A DNA stretch of 64,000 bases from Schoenoplectus triqueter. Its lineage: Eukaryota; Streptophyta; Magnoliopsida; Poales; Cyperaceae. A program made the position numbers and the translations under genes. The stretch covers positions 1 through 64,000 of the forward strand of contig CAXKVV010000276.1 of the NCBI GenBank assembly GCA_964058805.1, in the 5' to 3' direction. Below, one piece after another: positions 1 through 10,499 of the stretch (positions are counted from its first letter, which is position 1; each line of letters begins with the position of its first letter). The notes beneath the pieces are model-generated. The model was not told the DNA's origin and ran no database searches. It was given only the letters and a program-made list of their open reading frames with translations.

Positions 1-161
1 TCTAATGCTCGTGTGTTTAATTTAACTTTGTGTCTGACTAGTTTTCCACTCTTCATTGACTAGACTGGTTCAAGCTTTTGTTCTGGCAAGATTCAAATAA
101 AATGGTACATTTTTCATAGCAAATTAAATTCAGCAGGTCACAGGTGAACGGAGTTGTCACA
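1..161. other. Intergenic, no gene seen
   Basis: AT-rich sequence with no coding signal or repeat that I recognise. It ends at the left target duplication of the Mutator MITE that follows. Confidence 0.5.
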
Positions 162-170
162 CCAAGGGTA

Positions 171-571
171 GGCTCCAAATCTGCTGTCATTTTTTGAGAA
201 GAATAAATCCTGTTATTTATTTCAAAAAAATAGAAAAAAATCTGAAAAATATATTTTTTATAAATGTATTATTTTTTTTTGTAGATTGATAGCCCGTCAA
301 ATGTAATGTAATTTCATTAATATTTGATACTTCATAAAAAATAATCAAATTTAATGGTCTTTTACTAATATTTGTAACAGTTTCAAATTAACGGTCTTTG
401 ATGGACTATCAAAAATTAATAAAATTATATGAAATTTATCAAACTATCAATCTATAAGTAAAATAACATGTCTATAATTTTTTTTTCTATTTTTAAATTT
501 TTATTTTTATTTTTTTATAATAAATAACATGATCATATTCTTCTCCAAAAAATAACAGCAGATTTGGAGCC
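171..571. mobile_element. Mutator-type MITE with 9-bp target duplication
   Basis: The 401-bp segment is bounded by a perfect 9-bp direct repeat CCAAGGGTA at 162-170 and 572-580. It has long terminal inverted repeats: GGCTCCAAATCTGCTGT at the left matches the reverse complement of ACAGCAGATTTGGAGCC at the right, and pairing extends about 60 bp inwards. A 9-bp duplication with long terminal inverted repeats is the hallmark of Mutator-like elements. There is no coding capacity. The interior is itself an imperfect inverted repeat and resembles the element at 29782-31273. Confidence 0.85.
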
Positions 572-599
572 CCAAGGGTAGGGTTGTCTAACGTGGAGA

Positions 600-1330
600 A
601 CAGTCACAAAAATGTCTTCTTGCATTAACTGTTTTGTTTAAAAAATGATTAATATTTTTTGCGTTAATCGTTTTGTAGGATAAACGGAAACAAAAAATAC
701 TGTGTTGATCGTTCCGTTGAATTAAATGATCTAATCAATCAAAATCGTATAATAGTAAACATAATGCAAAATCGTTATTAGTAAACAAAAATGAGAGAGA
801 GGGCATCTAAATGGCGGAAGCAGGATTAGGCCAGCAATCAGCAATAAAGAGCTCCGTGAGCCTCACCCAGACGAGAAGTAGCCATGCACAGAGGTAATCG
901 ACGGACGTGAGATGCAAATCATCGGCCTCGTCATACCAGTCTTCTTCATCGTTGTCAGAATCTACAAGCCAAGTCATGACAGCTAGCCAAGTTGTCGGCG
1001 TCGCGTATGCGGGAGGTCTTCTAGATGCGTGGTCCCCATTGATTAGAAAGCGAGAGTCAGATGGGTTAAGAGGCCGAGAATGTGGGAGAAGCCCCTGGAT
1101 TGGATTAAGTCGGGAGCAGGTAAAATTGTTTTCTCCATTTTTCATCACCTGTAATTCATACAAAAGCAATCATATAGAATAAAAAATGAAATAACGAAAC
1201 AAACGATAGCATAATAGATTATTTCGTTAACCATTTCATTTTAAGAACAAAATGGCTGAAATTTACATTAACTATTTCGTTACTACAACGAAATAATTTT
1301 TTTTGAAAGTTTTATTCCATTTATCACGAA
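600..1330. other. Unidentified segment with overlapping ORFs on both strands
   Basis: Two ORFs overlap here, at 907-1182 (plus, 91 codons) and 807-1169 (minus, 120 codons). The minus-strand product contains the acidic stretch DSDNDEEDWYDEADDL, which could be the tail of a transposase, but I cannot assign a family. The flanks repeat short motifs such as TTCGTTA and TTAATCGTTTTG in both orientations, which suggests a decayed transposon around a more GC-rich core (about 800-1110). I see no splice sites or conserved domain that would support a functional gene. Confidence 0.25.
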
Positions 1331-1900
1331 ATGAAATGACAAAACCATCAAACACTTTTAGTTGACACCTCTACCCAAGGGTAACCGAAGTCAACAGGTG
1401 AGCGCACTATATTCATTTTCGCTTTTAGAAATTGCCAGAAGGATTTAGATTCGTGTGCACAGGATCTGCTCAACAAAAGGTCGAGGGGATCTTTACAAGA
1501 ATAATTACTACCTCTATCACAACAACAACGGATGAAATAAGAAATAATCGATAGATGTTCGGTTCAAATAAATAAATAGAATATTTGAGTTAAAATAAAA
1601 TATATTTTTTATCGTATAATTTTTATTTTTCAGTAAACTGAGAGAGTGTCTGGACGCGGGCTGACACCTATCTTAATTTCATCCTGACGACAATGCTGGA
1701 TGGAACCACAGACGTGCATATATGTCTTGCACACGAGGTGTTTGATGGATTCAATTTTTTTTCACTCATTTTTTTTCAATGCTCCTAACAACACAAAAAG
1801 ACTCATATACTAAAATAAACTCAGAAAACACTCTTAACACTTAACTTTCTTTAAAATAAATATCGAGACTCACCATATTTTTTTTTTCTTCGATATATTT
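1331..1900. other. Intergenic, no gene seen
   Basis: AT-rich sequence without coding signal. The phrase GCACACGAGGTGTTTGATGG near 1730 recurs in diverged form at about 9090-9115 and 9270-9290, so part of it is likely old repeat DNA. Confidence 0.4.
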
Positions 1901-1950
1901 TTTTTTCTTTTTCTTCGCCATGGCAGGTCTCTCTTGATCGACTGAACCTA

Positions 1951-1963
1951 GCTCTGATATCAC
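1951..1963 (-). other. Primer-binding site of an LTR retroelement
   Basis: GCTCTGATATCA is nearly the reverse complement of TGGTATCAGAGC, the primer-binding site matching the 3' end of initiator methionine tRNA in many plant retrotransposons. It lies two to three bases outside the LTR at 1966-2410, as expected for a minus-strand element. Confidence 0.6.
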
Positions 1964-1965
1964 TT

Positions 1966-2410
1966 TGTTAAAAAAAATGGTGGATATCATACTTTGAGAT
2001 AAGAGAAAAGATAGATAAAATAAGTTTCTTTCTATTGAAAACTTTTATATCTTTCTTACATATCAAACAACAAATTACAACTCTATTTATAAGCTAAGAC
2101 AACAAAAATATCTAGAAAATTCGTATTAAAAACGGAATAACAAATAGCAGCTGTTTCAGCTGATCTCTGTCCACTAAAATAGTCATAACTCTCTATAAGG
2201 AACTCCAAACGACTTGGTATTTGAACCATTAGAAACTAGACTTCAAGAGCTTTTCATTTATAGGTCATACAACCAAAATGGACATTGTTTGATCTTTCAT
2301 ATCCCTTCATCAATCAACTCATAAATTCTGCAACTACTGAATTCTAAGAGTCTCCTTTATTTTCCACTAGACTTAATATCATTAATGATAATTAAGTTTA
2401 TATTTTAACA
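1966..2410 (-). mobile_element. LTR of a minus-strand retrotransposon remnant
   Basis: The segment starts TGTTAAAA and ends TTTTAACA, so it has TG...CA ends with short terminal inverted repeats. It lies next to a tRNA-iMet-type primer-binding site. The length is 445 bp. The internal region would lie to the left, but only a short stretch is evident before sequence identity is lost, and no gag or pol is seen. A Copia assignment is likely but not proven. Confidence 0.6.
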
Positions 2411-3000
2411 GAAAGCACATTAGGCAAACTTCTTATGCTACATATTGAATCAATAATATGCTTGCAGTGAAGAACTAAGATTAAAAAAAATAGGCAACGA
2501 TCATTTAGTGTAATTTATTTATATCTTAAATCCATAAAAAAGAACATTATCGAGCTTATATACTATGATTTCAATTGTTTTTATTCATTGGATTTGGAGA
2601 ATTAATTCTTTTTTGAAAGATCATGGTGCACATCTATTAAAAAAAGGCATACATTTCCATTAAAGATATTATTGCAAATCTAGCAAAATAACAGAAAAAG
2701 ATAAGATTACACAAATATTACCAAATGAAGGTAAATATTTAGTATGATTAACTTCCAAGTGACAGCTATTTCCAGACAAATGAAAATGTAAATGACACAG
2801 TGAAACTTCTTTTCCGTAAAAACTTCCATTATGTAAGATTGTAGCATTGCATTAGTATCTCGCTTGTTAATCAATTTGGTTTTAATATCTTCTGCTTCAT
2901 TAGAGTGTGGATAATTCATTCTGTAATTTTGTACTATTGGTCAGTCATGGCTAGTCCCATACAATTACCATTTACCATTTCGTAGATATACTGTTGCATT
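2411..3000. repeat. Degenerate segment shared with other parts of the cluster
   Basis: No gene is seen. The part from about 2455 to 2700 (GCAGTGAAGAACTAAGATT and what follows) resembles 8050-8110 and 20310-20440 and, more weakly, 14470-14530. It is therefore part of the repeated flanks of the EIL cluster. Confidence 0.4.
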
Positions 3001-3009
3001 AAATAGTGG

Positions 3010-3250
3010 TCTCTTCTAGGCAGGGACAACAACGGTGATTTTGTGTTGTCCTCATGGATTTGTGGCTTTCTTATTGCAATTTGTCCTAGGATAGAGGGCC
3101 CCACTGTGATCTACAGTCATTTAAGGCTGTTCTTGTTGCCCAACTAGATGCCTTGATGTAGAAGGGATGGCCTCTGATTAGTTGCTGGCACACTTAGATA
3201 ATGTAAGAAAGTTATCTTGGGTGCCACTGTTGCTTCTCATCGGTTCTTAT
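3010..3250 (-). pseudogene. EIN3-like N-terminal remnant
   Basis: Read on the minus strand, this stretch aligns with the start of the EIL gene at 36870. For example CTTCTACATCAAGGCATCT here corresponds to CTTCCGCATCAAGGCATCT at about 36947-36966, and AATGACTGTA occurs at the matching place downstream in both. The part after that is diverged but still alignable up to about 3010. No open frame survives and the DNA-binding domain is absent. The related copy at 12630-12710 shows the same CTTCTACATCAAGG motif. It is the 5' relic of a sixth EIL copy. Confidence 0.6.
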
Positions 3251-3639
3251 TTCTGCAAATAATATTTGTTGAGTGAGATGCTTCATTATGGTACAAATAG
3301 TCTTGTACCACATTTGACAAAAGAGAATTTTCTTTGTTGTAGAGGTCAATTTGAACCATATCAGTAACAAATGGTTGTCCCTTCAGTAATGATCAGAGAC
3401 TATATATCAAAGGCTACTGTCATACTGGTTTGAATTACCATTCTGTACGCATATCCTTTTACATCACATTGTTAATTTATTGTCAGTATTGGTTCAAAAT
3501 AAATTTGACTCTGGTGTTAACAAAAAGTATTGTTTTGGTATTTCTTGATAATTAATGCGGACATTATGTTTACCATTGACTTTCTATTATGTGAATACCC
3601 TCTAAGCCTTGTATTACTCCAGACCATGTTTGTCTTTTA

Positions 3640-4090
3640 GGTGAGGTGTACAAAGGTGAACATCTGTTGCAATTTTGCAGTAATTATAACATGGTAGTCA
3701 CTATTCTTACCATTTTTATAGCTTGGTTAACATACCTCGGTCTTGAAAGGATGGCAACTAGCTGGTCTAGAACATGCCAAACATGTCGCGCAAACTATAC
3801 TTCACCATGGCAACTAGCTGATCTTTATGAAAAATTGTGAAGGGTGAGTTTTTGTTGCTGCCACAAGAGGAAGGTTGGGTAGACGGGCGACGAGAGTTCG
3901 AGGGCGGGGGTCGGGGCTGGAAATTAGAGGATGAAGAGAATTGTATTTCTCGGTGGATGATGCGGTCTAAGGAGGCCTTGATGGCTCTTTTATAGCTATT
4001 AAGATTAGATCTTCCTATGATAACCGATGTGGGACTAAAAAGAAAAGAAAACAAAATATAGAATTGTTCCGGATTATCAATTTCCATATA
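3640..4090. repeat. Duplicated EIL-flank segment
   Basis: The core GAAAGGATGGCAACTAGCTG recurs at 19965-19985 and in diverged form at 10180-10200 and 15930-15950. About 300 bp further on, all three EIL-associated copies share a TGTGGGACTAAAA motif (near 4030, 10345 and 16185). The block is a segmental duplication that travels with the EIL fragments. Short ORFs inside it have no recognisable domain. Confidence 0.5.
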
Positions 4091-4419
4091 TTAGTTTATT
4101 CATATTATGATGATAAGAAGATGTATAGCTACGAGATTACAATGTTTTTTGTGAGATTCAATCTGTAATATTTCTGAAATTTTCATGGTTGCACTAGTAT
4201 TGTTACTAGTTACCACCATACTTAACTTCGAATTTAACAAAATCATACTGTGATACTTGTTAACATTTGGATGTTGTAATTAAAGGCTATTGTGAAATAA
4301 TGGAATTAAGCCTTTATATTTAGATCATGAAGTAATTATCGTCTACTGAGAAAAAAAAGGCTTCTATAAAAAGAAAATAATATGGTTCCATTACATTACA
4401 CCAAAATAATATGACTCCG

Positions 4420-4640
4420 AATTTTGAATTTTTGCATTGTTTCTTTTTGTTTTACCTTATTCAATATATTTGTCAATCCATCATATCCTTGCCACATTGA
4501 ACAAGGATATATCTACACCAATTTGCCAATGCATTGCAGAATCAGAATCAACTGTCATCTTAATTAAGCCAACCTAGCACCCATTGTCCTTTCATTCCAT
4601 TTTAGTACTCTCACTTTGACAATACAATGCACAAAATTTT
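4420..4640. repeat. Duplicated segment, copy 1 (partner 14025-14240)
   Basis: TTTTGAATTTTTGCATTGTTTC and the next 200 bp align with 14035-14240, where the order of shared words is the same (CATATC, CATTGAACA, CAATGCATTGCA, TAAGCCA, TTCCATTTT, GTACTC). In the second copy it lies upstream of the EIL promoter at about 13.83 kb, so it is probably an old upstream flank of an EIL gene. Confidence 0.55.
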
Positions 4641-5119
4641 TAAATTTTAATACAACAAAATCCAGTATTAAAAAAAAGTTACTACAGATGGGATGCACCA
4701 TATCTTTTAGGGGAAATTATTTTTTTGCCACCAAAATTATTGTCGATCTAAAAAATACCATCAAAAATTTTTAAATTGGTAATCTGCCACTTATATTGAA
4801 GTTTTGTTTCTTTTCTGCCATTAACCTTATTAAAGCTCAATTTTAAAATAAACAAATCTATTATTTCCTAAACTACCCCTGTCAGACATGTATGATTCTT
4901 CTCTAGATATTATGACAACATTAATTTTGGGTTCTTTTGGATGCTGCTCCGTCAGAGAAAGAAGAGGAGAGAAGAAGAACCCTAGATCGCGCCTTGCTGC
5001 TCTGCCTTCTACTCTCGAGTCGGCCACCCTGTCATTTCTTCTACTCTCGAGTCGATCACCCTTCTGCTTCACTCATCTCCTCTCCTCTCCTCGACTCGGC
5101 ACCCTACCGCTTCTCCACC

Positions 5120-5991
5120 ATGTCCAGTCGAAAGAATCGAAGCGACAGCCGAACGACATCTTCCAGCACAATTGAGTCAGAAAATAAACCTTTGCCTATC
5201 GTTCAGTGTCCCTATTGTGGGATTTATGTTAGAAGGCTTGTGAGTCGTACCCCAAGAAATTCAGGAAAAATCTTCTACAGATGCAACAATTACCAAACCG
5301 TAAGAATGGTTTCCCTTTTTTGTTTAAATTGCTGGTTAAATACCACTTCTCTTCTTACGACATCGAAGTTTCAGACTATTTGATTTATTTATTTCACTAG
5401 ATTTAATATTTGTTCTCTTTTAATTTTATTTGCTTATCAGACGTGAGTGATTATTTTAATTTTTAAAACTAATTATATTTAGTTTGTCTTATCGACAGCA
5501 GATTATACATTCAATAACAAATGGTATCAATTGACAACAAATATTTATTAAAATCTTATTGCTTTTTTTCATTATTTTATAATAATTTAATGAAATTGTC
5601 ATCACTCAAACATTTACCAAAAATACTAGTAAGGTGGTAAATACTGGTAGGTTTTGGTAAGCATTTTAGTGCCTATTGAATTGGCATGATGTGGTAACTT
5701 TGGTGCACCAATTTGCCCGGATTTTTAATTCATCCAACTGTCATTAAATTGCAGAGTAATTCTAATTATCGATTTTGGATGTGGGAGGAAGATTAAGAGA
5801 TATTTCTTGGGGACAACAGAGTTATTGAAGAATTAGACGAGATTGGGCAATTGAAGAACGAGGTTGACGACGATAAAATTCCTTATGGCATTATTGGTTC
5901 TTCTAATTATATGTGGGTTGATTATGAATATATGAAATTAGTTGGGAACGATAATGTGGCTGTAGCTTTGAGTAGTCGAATGTGGTTATAG
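5120..5991 (+). pseudogene. GRF zinc-finger gene inside the Mutator-like element
   Basis: The start ATG at 5120 lies in a good context (CCACCATG). Exon 1 (5120-5299, 60 codons) encodes a Ser/Asn/Arg-rich leader and then CPYCGIYVRRLVSRTPRNSG...FYRC, the first part of a GRF-type zinc finger. The donor is at 5300 (GTAAG) and the acceptor is TTGCAG at 5749-5754. Exon 2 (5755-5991) continues in phase with RFWMWEED, the usual aromatic end of the GRF motif, followed at once by TAA at 5794. The same frame then stays open for 64 more codons to TAG at 5989-5991. That pattern suggests one nonsense change in a once longer protein, though an early natural stop is possible. GRF fingers are thought to bind nucleic acid and are often captured by plant transposons. 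Confidence 0.65.
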
Positions 5992-6317
5992 TTTTATGTT
6001 ATCGAATGTAGCCTTGGTTGTAATATGAGAAGATTATTTGTGTTGTAATTCACCTTTTGTGTTGCGTGCAGTTTTCAGATTTTGGTCCATGAGTTGCAAA
6101 AGAAAAGAATAGGCAAAGAGAAATGAAATTGAATAGACAAATGTATATCATATTGTCAGCTGTTAACAAAATATTAGCAGTCAACTATTATCATTCAACT
6201 ACATATTGCACCAAAATAAAATTAGTCAACTATTATCAACTGCTATCTTACTCCCTTTGCACTTACATATTGCACCAATGTGAACAAAACAAAATATATT
6301 CAGTCAACAACCACCAC

Positions 6318-6905
6318 TTACAATAAAATATTACCAGTCAACAAAATGGACAAATCAACATTAATCTGTTGCTGACACAGTTTGTGCCCCTTTACGCCTC
6401 CTGCAATTAAAATAATAAAATAACAATAATTAAAATAAGAATTAGCAAGTGAACCGACAGCAAAACAACAACAGTAATACCTTTTAGATGCAGTTGCCTC
6501 TAGATCATCTTCTTTGCAAGTTCTTTGTTGATGACCGAGTTTTCCGCATCTCTTGCATCGTTGTCTTTTCTTATTTGCCTCTAGGCATCCGGGGATTCGC
6601 TCCTTTCTTGGCCTACCAGGAGGTCTTTTCATCACAGGTGAGAATACTTTGAAGGCAAGATCAGCCTTCTCCCACTTTGATTTATCATTCAATGCTGGAA
6701 TTTTTCCTGCATATGCTATTCTAAACCGAGCAAGTGAATAGTATTCGTGAACATAATCTTCCATACGAACTCCTCTAAGCGAGCAAATGAATGCAACAGC
6801 ATGCATGCAAGGTTTACCAGTAAGCTGCCACTCTCTACAAGCACACCGTTGTTTGTCCAACTCTACGACGTTCCTCCAAACTTTACCTTTGACGTCCACT
6901 GCCAC
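6318..6905 (-). pseudogene. MULE transposase C-terminal fragment (SWIM zinc finger and zinc knuckle)
   Basis: The minus-strand frame encodes a SWIM-type zinc finger, CACREWQLTGKPCMHAVAFI (pattern CxC...CxH), followed by the conserved DYVHEYYSLARFRIAYAG region. Next come a basic KRPPGRPRKERI stretch and a CCHC zinc knuckle, CKRCGKLGHQQRTC. This order is typical of the C-terminus of MuDR/FAR1-type transposases. A donor-like AAAAGGTATTAC near 6483 probably ends the exon, so the last ORF residues are intron. The MULE catalytic core upstream is absent. A 74-bp tandem duplication just upstream (6825-6953) shifts the frame. The fragment is not expected to act as a transposase. Confidence 0.75.
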
Positions 6906-6953
6906 TCTCTACAAGCACACCGTTGTTTGTCCAACTCTACGACGTTCCTCCAT
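6825..6953. repeat. 74-bp tandem duplication in the transposase remnant
   Basis: CTGCCACTCTCTACAAGCAC begins at 6825 and again at 6899, and about 54 bp are nearly identical in the two units. The offset of 74 bp is not a multiple of three, so it breaks the reading frame entering the SWIM domain. Confidence 0.8.
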
Positions 6954-7704
6954 ATTGAATTCAGAATTGGATTATGAAACTAAACAGACAAGGAAAATTA
7001 AAGTTATCACAGTAAACATTCAGAACCAAGTTTAAACATTTGTTCTTTGACAGAGACAAATATTTATGGACTGATCTTAACATTCATATATGGATGGGGC
7101 TGACATTAAACATCCAGAACAAGATCAATGGCCACACTTATGGAACAATTTGTAAAAGTATTACCGTAGAAATTAAAAAAATCTTGGTAAATATATTTCA
7201 TATCTGTCCAAAAATTACCATGAGTCGGATTAGTAGAGTGGCGAGCCTAGGAGAGAAGAGGAGATGAGACGAAGTCCATGGTACCCGAGCAGTCCGGTAG
7301 CTGACTCAAGAGCAGAAGAGAGGAGAGGAGGCGGAGCAATAGGGTGACGACGAGCTAGGGTTCTTCCTCCCTCCTCTTCTTTCTTTGACGGAGCAACAGG
7401 AAAATAAACGAATAAGGTTTGAATGGATCGATTTTGTCCAAATGATCGAATGGATTGATTATGTCCAGAATCCATAAGGCTGATAAGGGTAGTTTAGGAA
7501 ATAATAGATTTGTTTATTTTTAAATTGAGCTTTAATAAGGTTAATGGCAAAAAAGAAATAAAACTTCAGTATTAGTGGCAGATTACCAATTTAAAAATTT
7601 TTGGTGGTATTTTTCAGATCGACAACAATTTTGGTGGCAAAAAACCAATTTCCCCTATCTTTTATTATTTTCTTTATCAACGGGAGGAATTATGATGTGC
7701 AATA

Positions 7705-8270
7705 TCTGCCAAACTCAAAAAACATAAATTAGTTTTTACTCTTATATGTTGTATCGATACACAAATTAAAATTACAGGTCCCTTACTTTTCCTAATTTAC
7801 TACTATATTAATTTAGTGTAATAAAATGTATTTTTTGAGTTAATTGTTTGCATGTTGTAATCTCGAAATGATATGTACCGACGTTAATGTTATATTTCTA
7901 TCAAGGTTGATGATTTGAATAACCTTAAATTATTAGACAAATTTAAAGAGATCGTTTATATAAAAACAAAAGACACGAGCAAGAGTTTTTTTTTTGGATG
8001 GGATAAAATATAGGATTAAAATTTCTTAATCTACAATATGTTTAATTGCAGTGAAAAACTAAAATTTAAAAAGAGGTCATTATCGTTTTGAGGAATTTAA
8101 TTTTTATACATTCATGCTATAAAAAGATGTTACATTATATGGATTCTCAAAAAATTCAGTTATTACAAAGTATTGGATCTTAAGATTCATATATTCTTCT
8201 AAAAGAGCAGGATTCAATTTTTATGGTACCGTCTAATATTAATGGTATATATTTTTTTTGAAGTATTGCT
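7705..8270. repeat. Duplicated non-coding segment R, copy 1
   Basis: The words AGGTCCCTTACTTTTCCTAA, GTAATAAAATGTA, CATGTTGTAAT and GTTTTGAGGAATTTAATTTT appear in the same order at 20000-20475. The first half also appears, more diverged, at 10500-10830. No coding frame is present. The blocks flank EIL fragments or sit near them, so they trace segmental duplication. Confidence 0.65.
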
Positions 8271-8737
8271 CAAATAAAAAAAATCATGAATATATTTCAT
8301 CTATATATTGTAATGACTTAGATATAATGTGTATTAAATTTTTATCAATTAATTTGAAGAAGATGTCGCCACTCGTTGTACCATTTTAAATATTTAAAGA
8401 TGAAATTGTGATGAATAATCTATTAATATCTAAATTGTTTCAAATTGATACACTACATATCTAAGTCATTAAAAATAATTTTAATGATTTTGATTTTTAA
8501 ACAACTTTGAGCAGAATTTGTGGCAAGCCTCAGCAATCACTCTATCCCCTAATATCGCTAAAATATATTTGTCTCCTGCTGTCTGAAATTCGTTAATTGT
8601 GCTAGCTCTTTTACAGTTGAAAGTTACTGAGCTGCATGAAGCTGCTACTGCTATGTGAGAGGCGCAGGCAGCAGATTCATGATTCTGTGCTGTGCTGTGT
8701 TGTGCTGTGCCGTGCTTACAATAATATATTTATATAT
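8271..8737. other. Intergenic, no gene seen
   Basis: AT-rich stretch with a short TGCTGTGCTGTGTTGTG low-complexity run near 8685-8715. I see no gene. Confidence 0.4.
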
Positions 8738-8945
8738 TGTAGTGATTCAAATTTCATAAAATTTTATTATTTTTTGTTAGTCCATCATAAATTATCAAAA
8801 TTTTATATTATTTATAACAATTCTAATTTAATAATACTGACTATCTATCAAACGATAATAAAATTATATAAAATCTGAATTAATATCAATCTGTAAGAAG
8901 AAAAACACATCTAGATAACCATTGTCAAATGATCCCTCCTCAAAT
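8738..8945. mobile_element. Degenerate hairpin MITE (TTGACAAT family)
   Basis: The sequence contains the core of a repeat found at 32904-33260, 41850-42215 and 42227-42510: TTCATAAAATTTTATTATTT, a central ACCGTT-type inverted repeat, CTATCAAACGATAATAAAAT, and an end reading GTCAAATGATCCCTCC. It is less well preserved than the others. Confidence 0.45.
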
Positions 8946-9339
8946 TTAAAAGCCCAGACATGTTCATTCATACAAGCACATGACCTGTTCGACGTTATGT
9001 CCATAGCATGAGAGGTTTGCCCAAAAGTACAACACCTCTACTATCTCCTGGTACATAAATCATTTCTGATAAGTTCTGGTTTGATCTGGTAGATCATGTA
9101 CACGAGATGTTTGATCAATTGTTTAAGAGAACGTGAACGTGCCTCTTCTGGACACAATTGTGCGCTTGAATTTCTTATAGGTTCTTACTTCTTTGAACAA
9201 CATAATACTGGGGCACATTCAAGGAGATCGATCATAATTCTAGGACTTCACACGAGCATACATGTAATGCACACAAGCTGTTTGATCGAACGATTGAGAG
9301 TATTTCTCTTCAGGCCACTAAGTGGGGAGATTAAAAGGA
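8946..9339. other. Intergenic repeat-like sequence
   Basis: Two related phrases occur here, TACACGAGATGTTTGATCAATT (9099 onward) and CACACAAGCTGTTTGATCGA (9270 onward). A third relative lies near 1728. This suggests decayed repeat DNA, and no gene is seen. Confidence 0.35.
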
Positions 9340-10150
9340 TGTTAAAACTCAAAACCAGTATTCCCACCAGGCATTCGGTTCTGGGTGTCCTGAGTTCCAC
9401 CGGTAGAAGCCCCACCCAGCTGCTCAGCAAATGACGGGTGTGCAAGCGCAGGAGCATGATGGTCTTGGACAGCACCAAGATCTGCTCGTGAACCACCAAT
9501 TTGATGATTGTGTTCCACATTTGATGGTACATTTGCATAAAGCATAGGATTATAAGAAAAGGCCCAGGGTGAATGCTATGAAGCAAAGCTTCCACCCAAT
9601 CCAAACTGAGGATTTGGTGGCCCTTGAATAGTTTTTTGGGCCAGGCCCACCAGTGGTCCTGTAACTGGCCATGCTGAGATGGTGCTGCCAGCTGTGATAG
9701 AGGTGGCAAATGCATAACTTCAAGGGCATGCAAAAATGAAACCGCTTTATCCAAGGCCAGGTTAGGATACTTTCGGCAATATAGCTTTGTCTCCGCTACC
9801 ATTGCCAAAGTCCAGAACCTATTTTTCTTGGGCATTTATGTGTGACTGCAAGTAATGTGAATGGTTCACAAGACTATATGGCTTCCAAAAGTCGGGAGAC
9901 ATCAACTTCAATATGGTGACTATTACTGTGACCTTCAATTTTTTTCTAAGGCCATGCGGCTTCTTGAATGAGTACTCTTTAATCTTCACAGAGTATTTCT
10001 CAATATTTCTCCGCCTTTTCTCGAGAGTAAGGTCTCTTACAGGCGAGGATGGCAAGGTGATCCGATGTAACAACCTTTTCATGCAAAAAATTCTTTTGTG
10101 GATGATCGTAGTGCTGCACTACTAGGGCCAAAATTTCCTCTAGTGTTTCC
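9340..10150 (-). pseudogene. Rearranged EIN3-like pseudogene
   Basis: Minus-strand frames match the EIL copy at 11336-12592. Near 10055-9985 lies the N-terminal piece (SSPVRDLTLEKRRRNIEKYS). It is joined directly at about 9965 to KKPHGLRKKLKVTVIVTILK, which in the other copy is about 170 residues further on, so most of the DNA-binding domain is deleted. The C-terminal half continues to about 9340 but changes frame after HLPPL. The tail then reads MLYANVPSNVEHNHQIGGSR in another frame. Upstream, at 10060-10140, sits a further diverged piece matching the MQHCDPPQ region. It comes before the N-terminal piece, so the order is permuted. The copy cannot encode a working EIN3 domain. Confidence 0.8.
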
Positions 10151-10164
10151 ATCTCTATCTAACA

Positions 10165-10400
10165 AGTTAAGGTATCTCGGCATTGGAAAGATGACAACTG
10201 TGTAGTGTAGTGTAGTTTAGGATGAGAAATGTTTGCCCCAGAAATTGTGTTTCACTATGCTTATCATTTTGTCAGTTGGGGCAGGCCTTGAGTTTACTCT
10301 TTTTATACAATATTAAGAGTAGTTCACCATCTATAATAATCTGTGTGGGACTAAAATAAAAAACGACGAAATGAACCGGATTAATTGCCGATGATATTTT
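10165..10400. repeat. Duplicated EIL-flank segment
   Basis: TTAAGGTATCTCGGCATTGG and the following 230 bp align with 15915-16225 (TTAAGGTGTCTCGACATTGG), including TTATCATTTTGT, a TTTTATA tract and AATCTGTGTGGGACTAAAAT. A shorter relative lies at 3735-4060. Confidence 0.65.
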
Positions 10401-10499
10401 GTGTAGAGTTGTAGTATGCTATCTGTAATGTTTCCAAAATATTCTTTGTCCAATTATTGTTATATCTTTGCATACAGCTTTGAACCTTCAGAGAGGAAA

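Larger units (their letters stand above)
4710..7655. mobile_element. Mutator-like element with long terminal inverted repeats
   Basis: The 2946-bp element is bounded by the perfect 9-bp duplication TATCTTTTA at 4701-4709 and 7656-7664. Its ends are GGGGAAATTATTTTTTTGCC and the matching inverted end GGCAAAAAACCAATTTCCCC. The inverted repeats run about 400 bp (roughly 4710-5110 and 7255-7655), with paired words such as AAGCTCAATTTTAAAATAAA and TTTATTTTTAAATTGAGCTT. Inside are a GRF zinc-finger gene on the plus strand and the C-terminal part of a MULE transposase on the minus strand. The catalytic DDE region is missing and both genes carry lesions, so the copy is non-autonomous. Confidence 0.9.

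Noticed and set aside
4888..5175. 95-codon plus-strand ORF overlapping the GRF gene
   Set aside because: It lies mostly in the long terminal inverted repeat and in a different frame from the GRF finger. The matching ORF at 7230-7475 on the other strand is its inverted-repeat counterpart.
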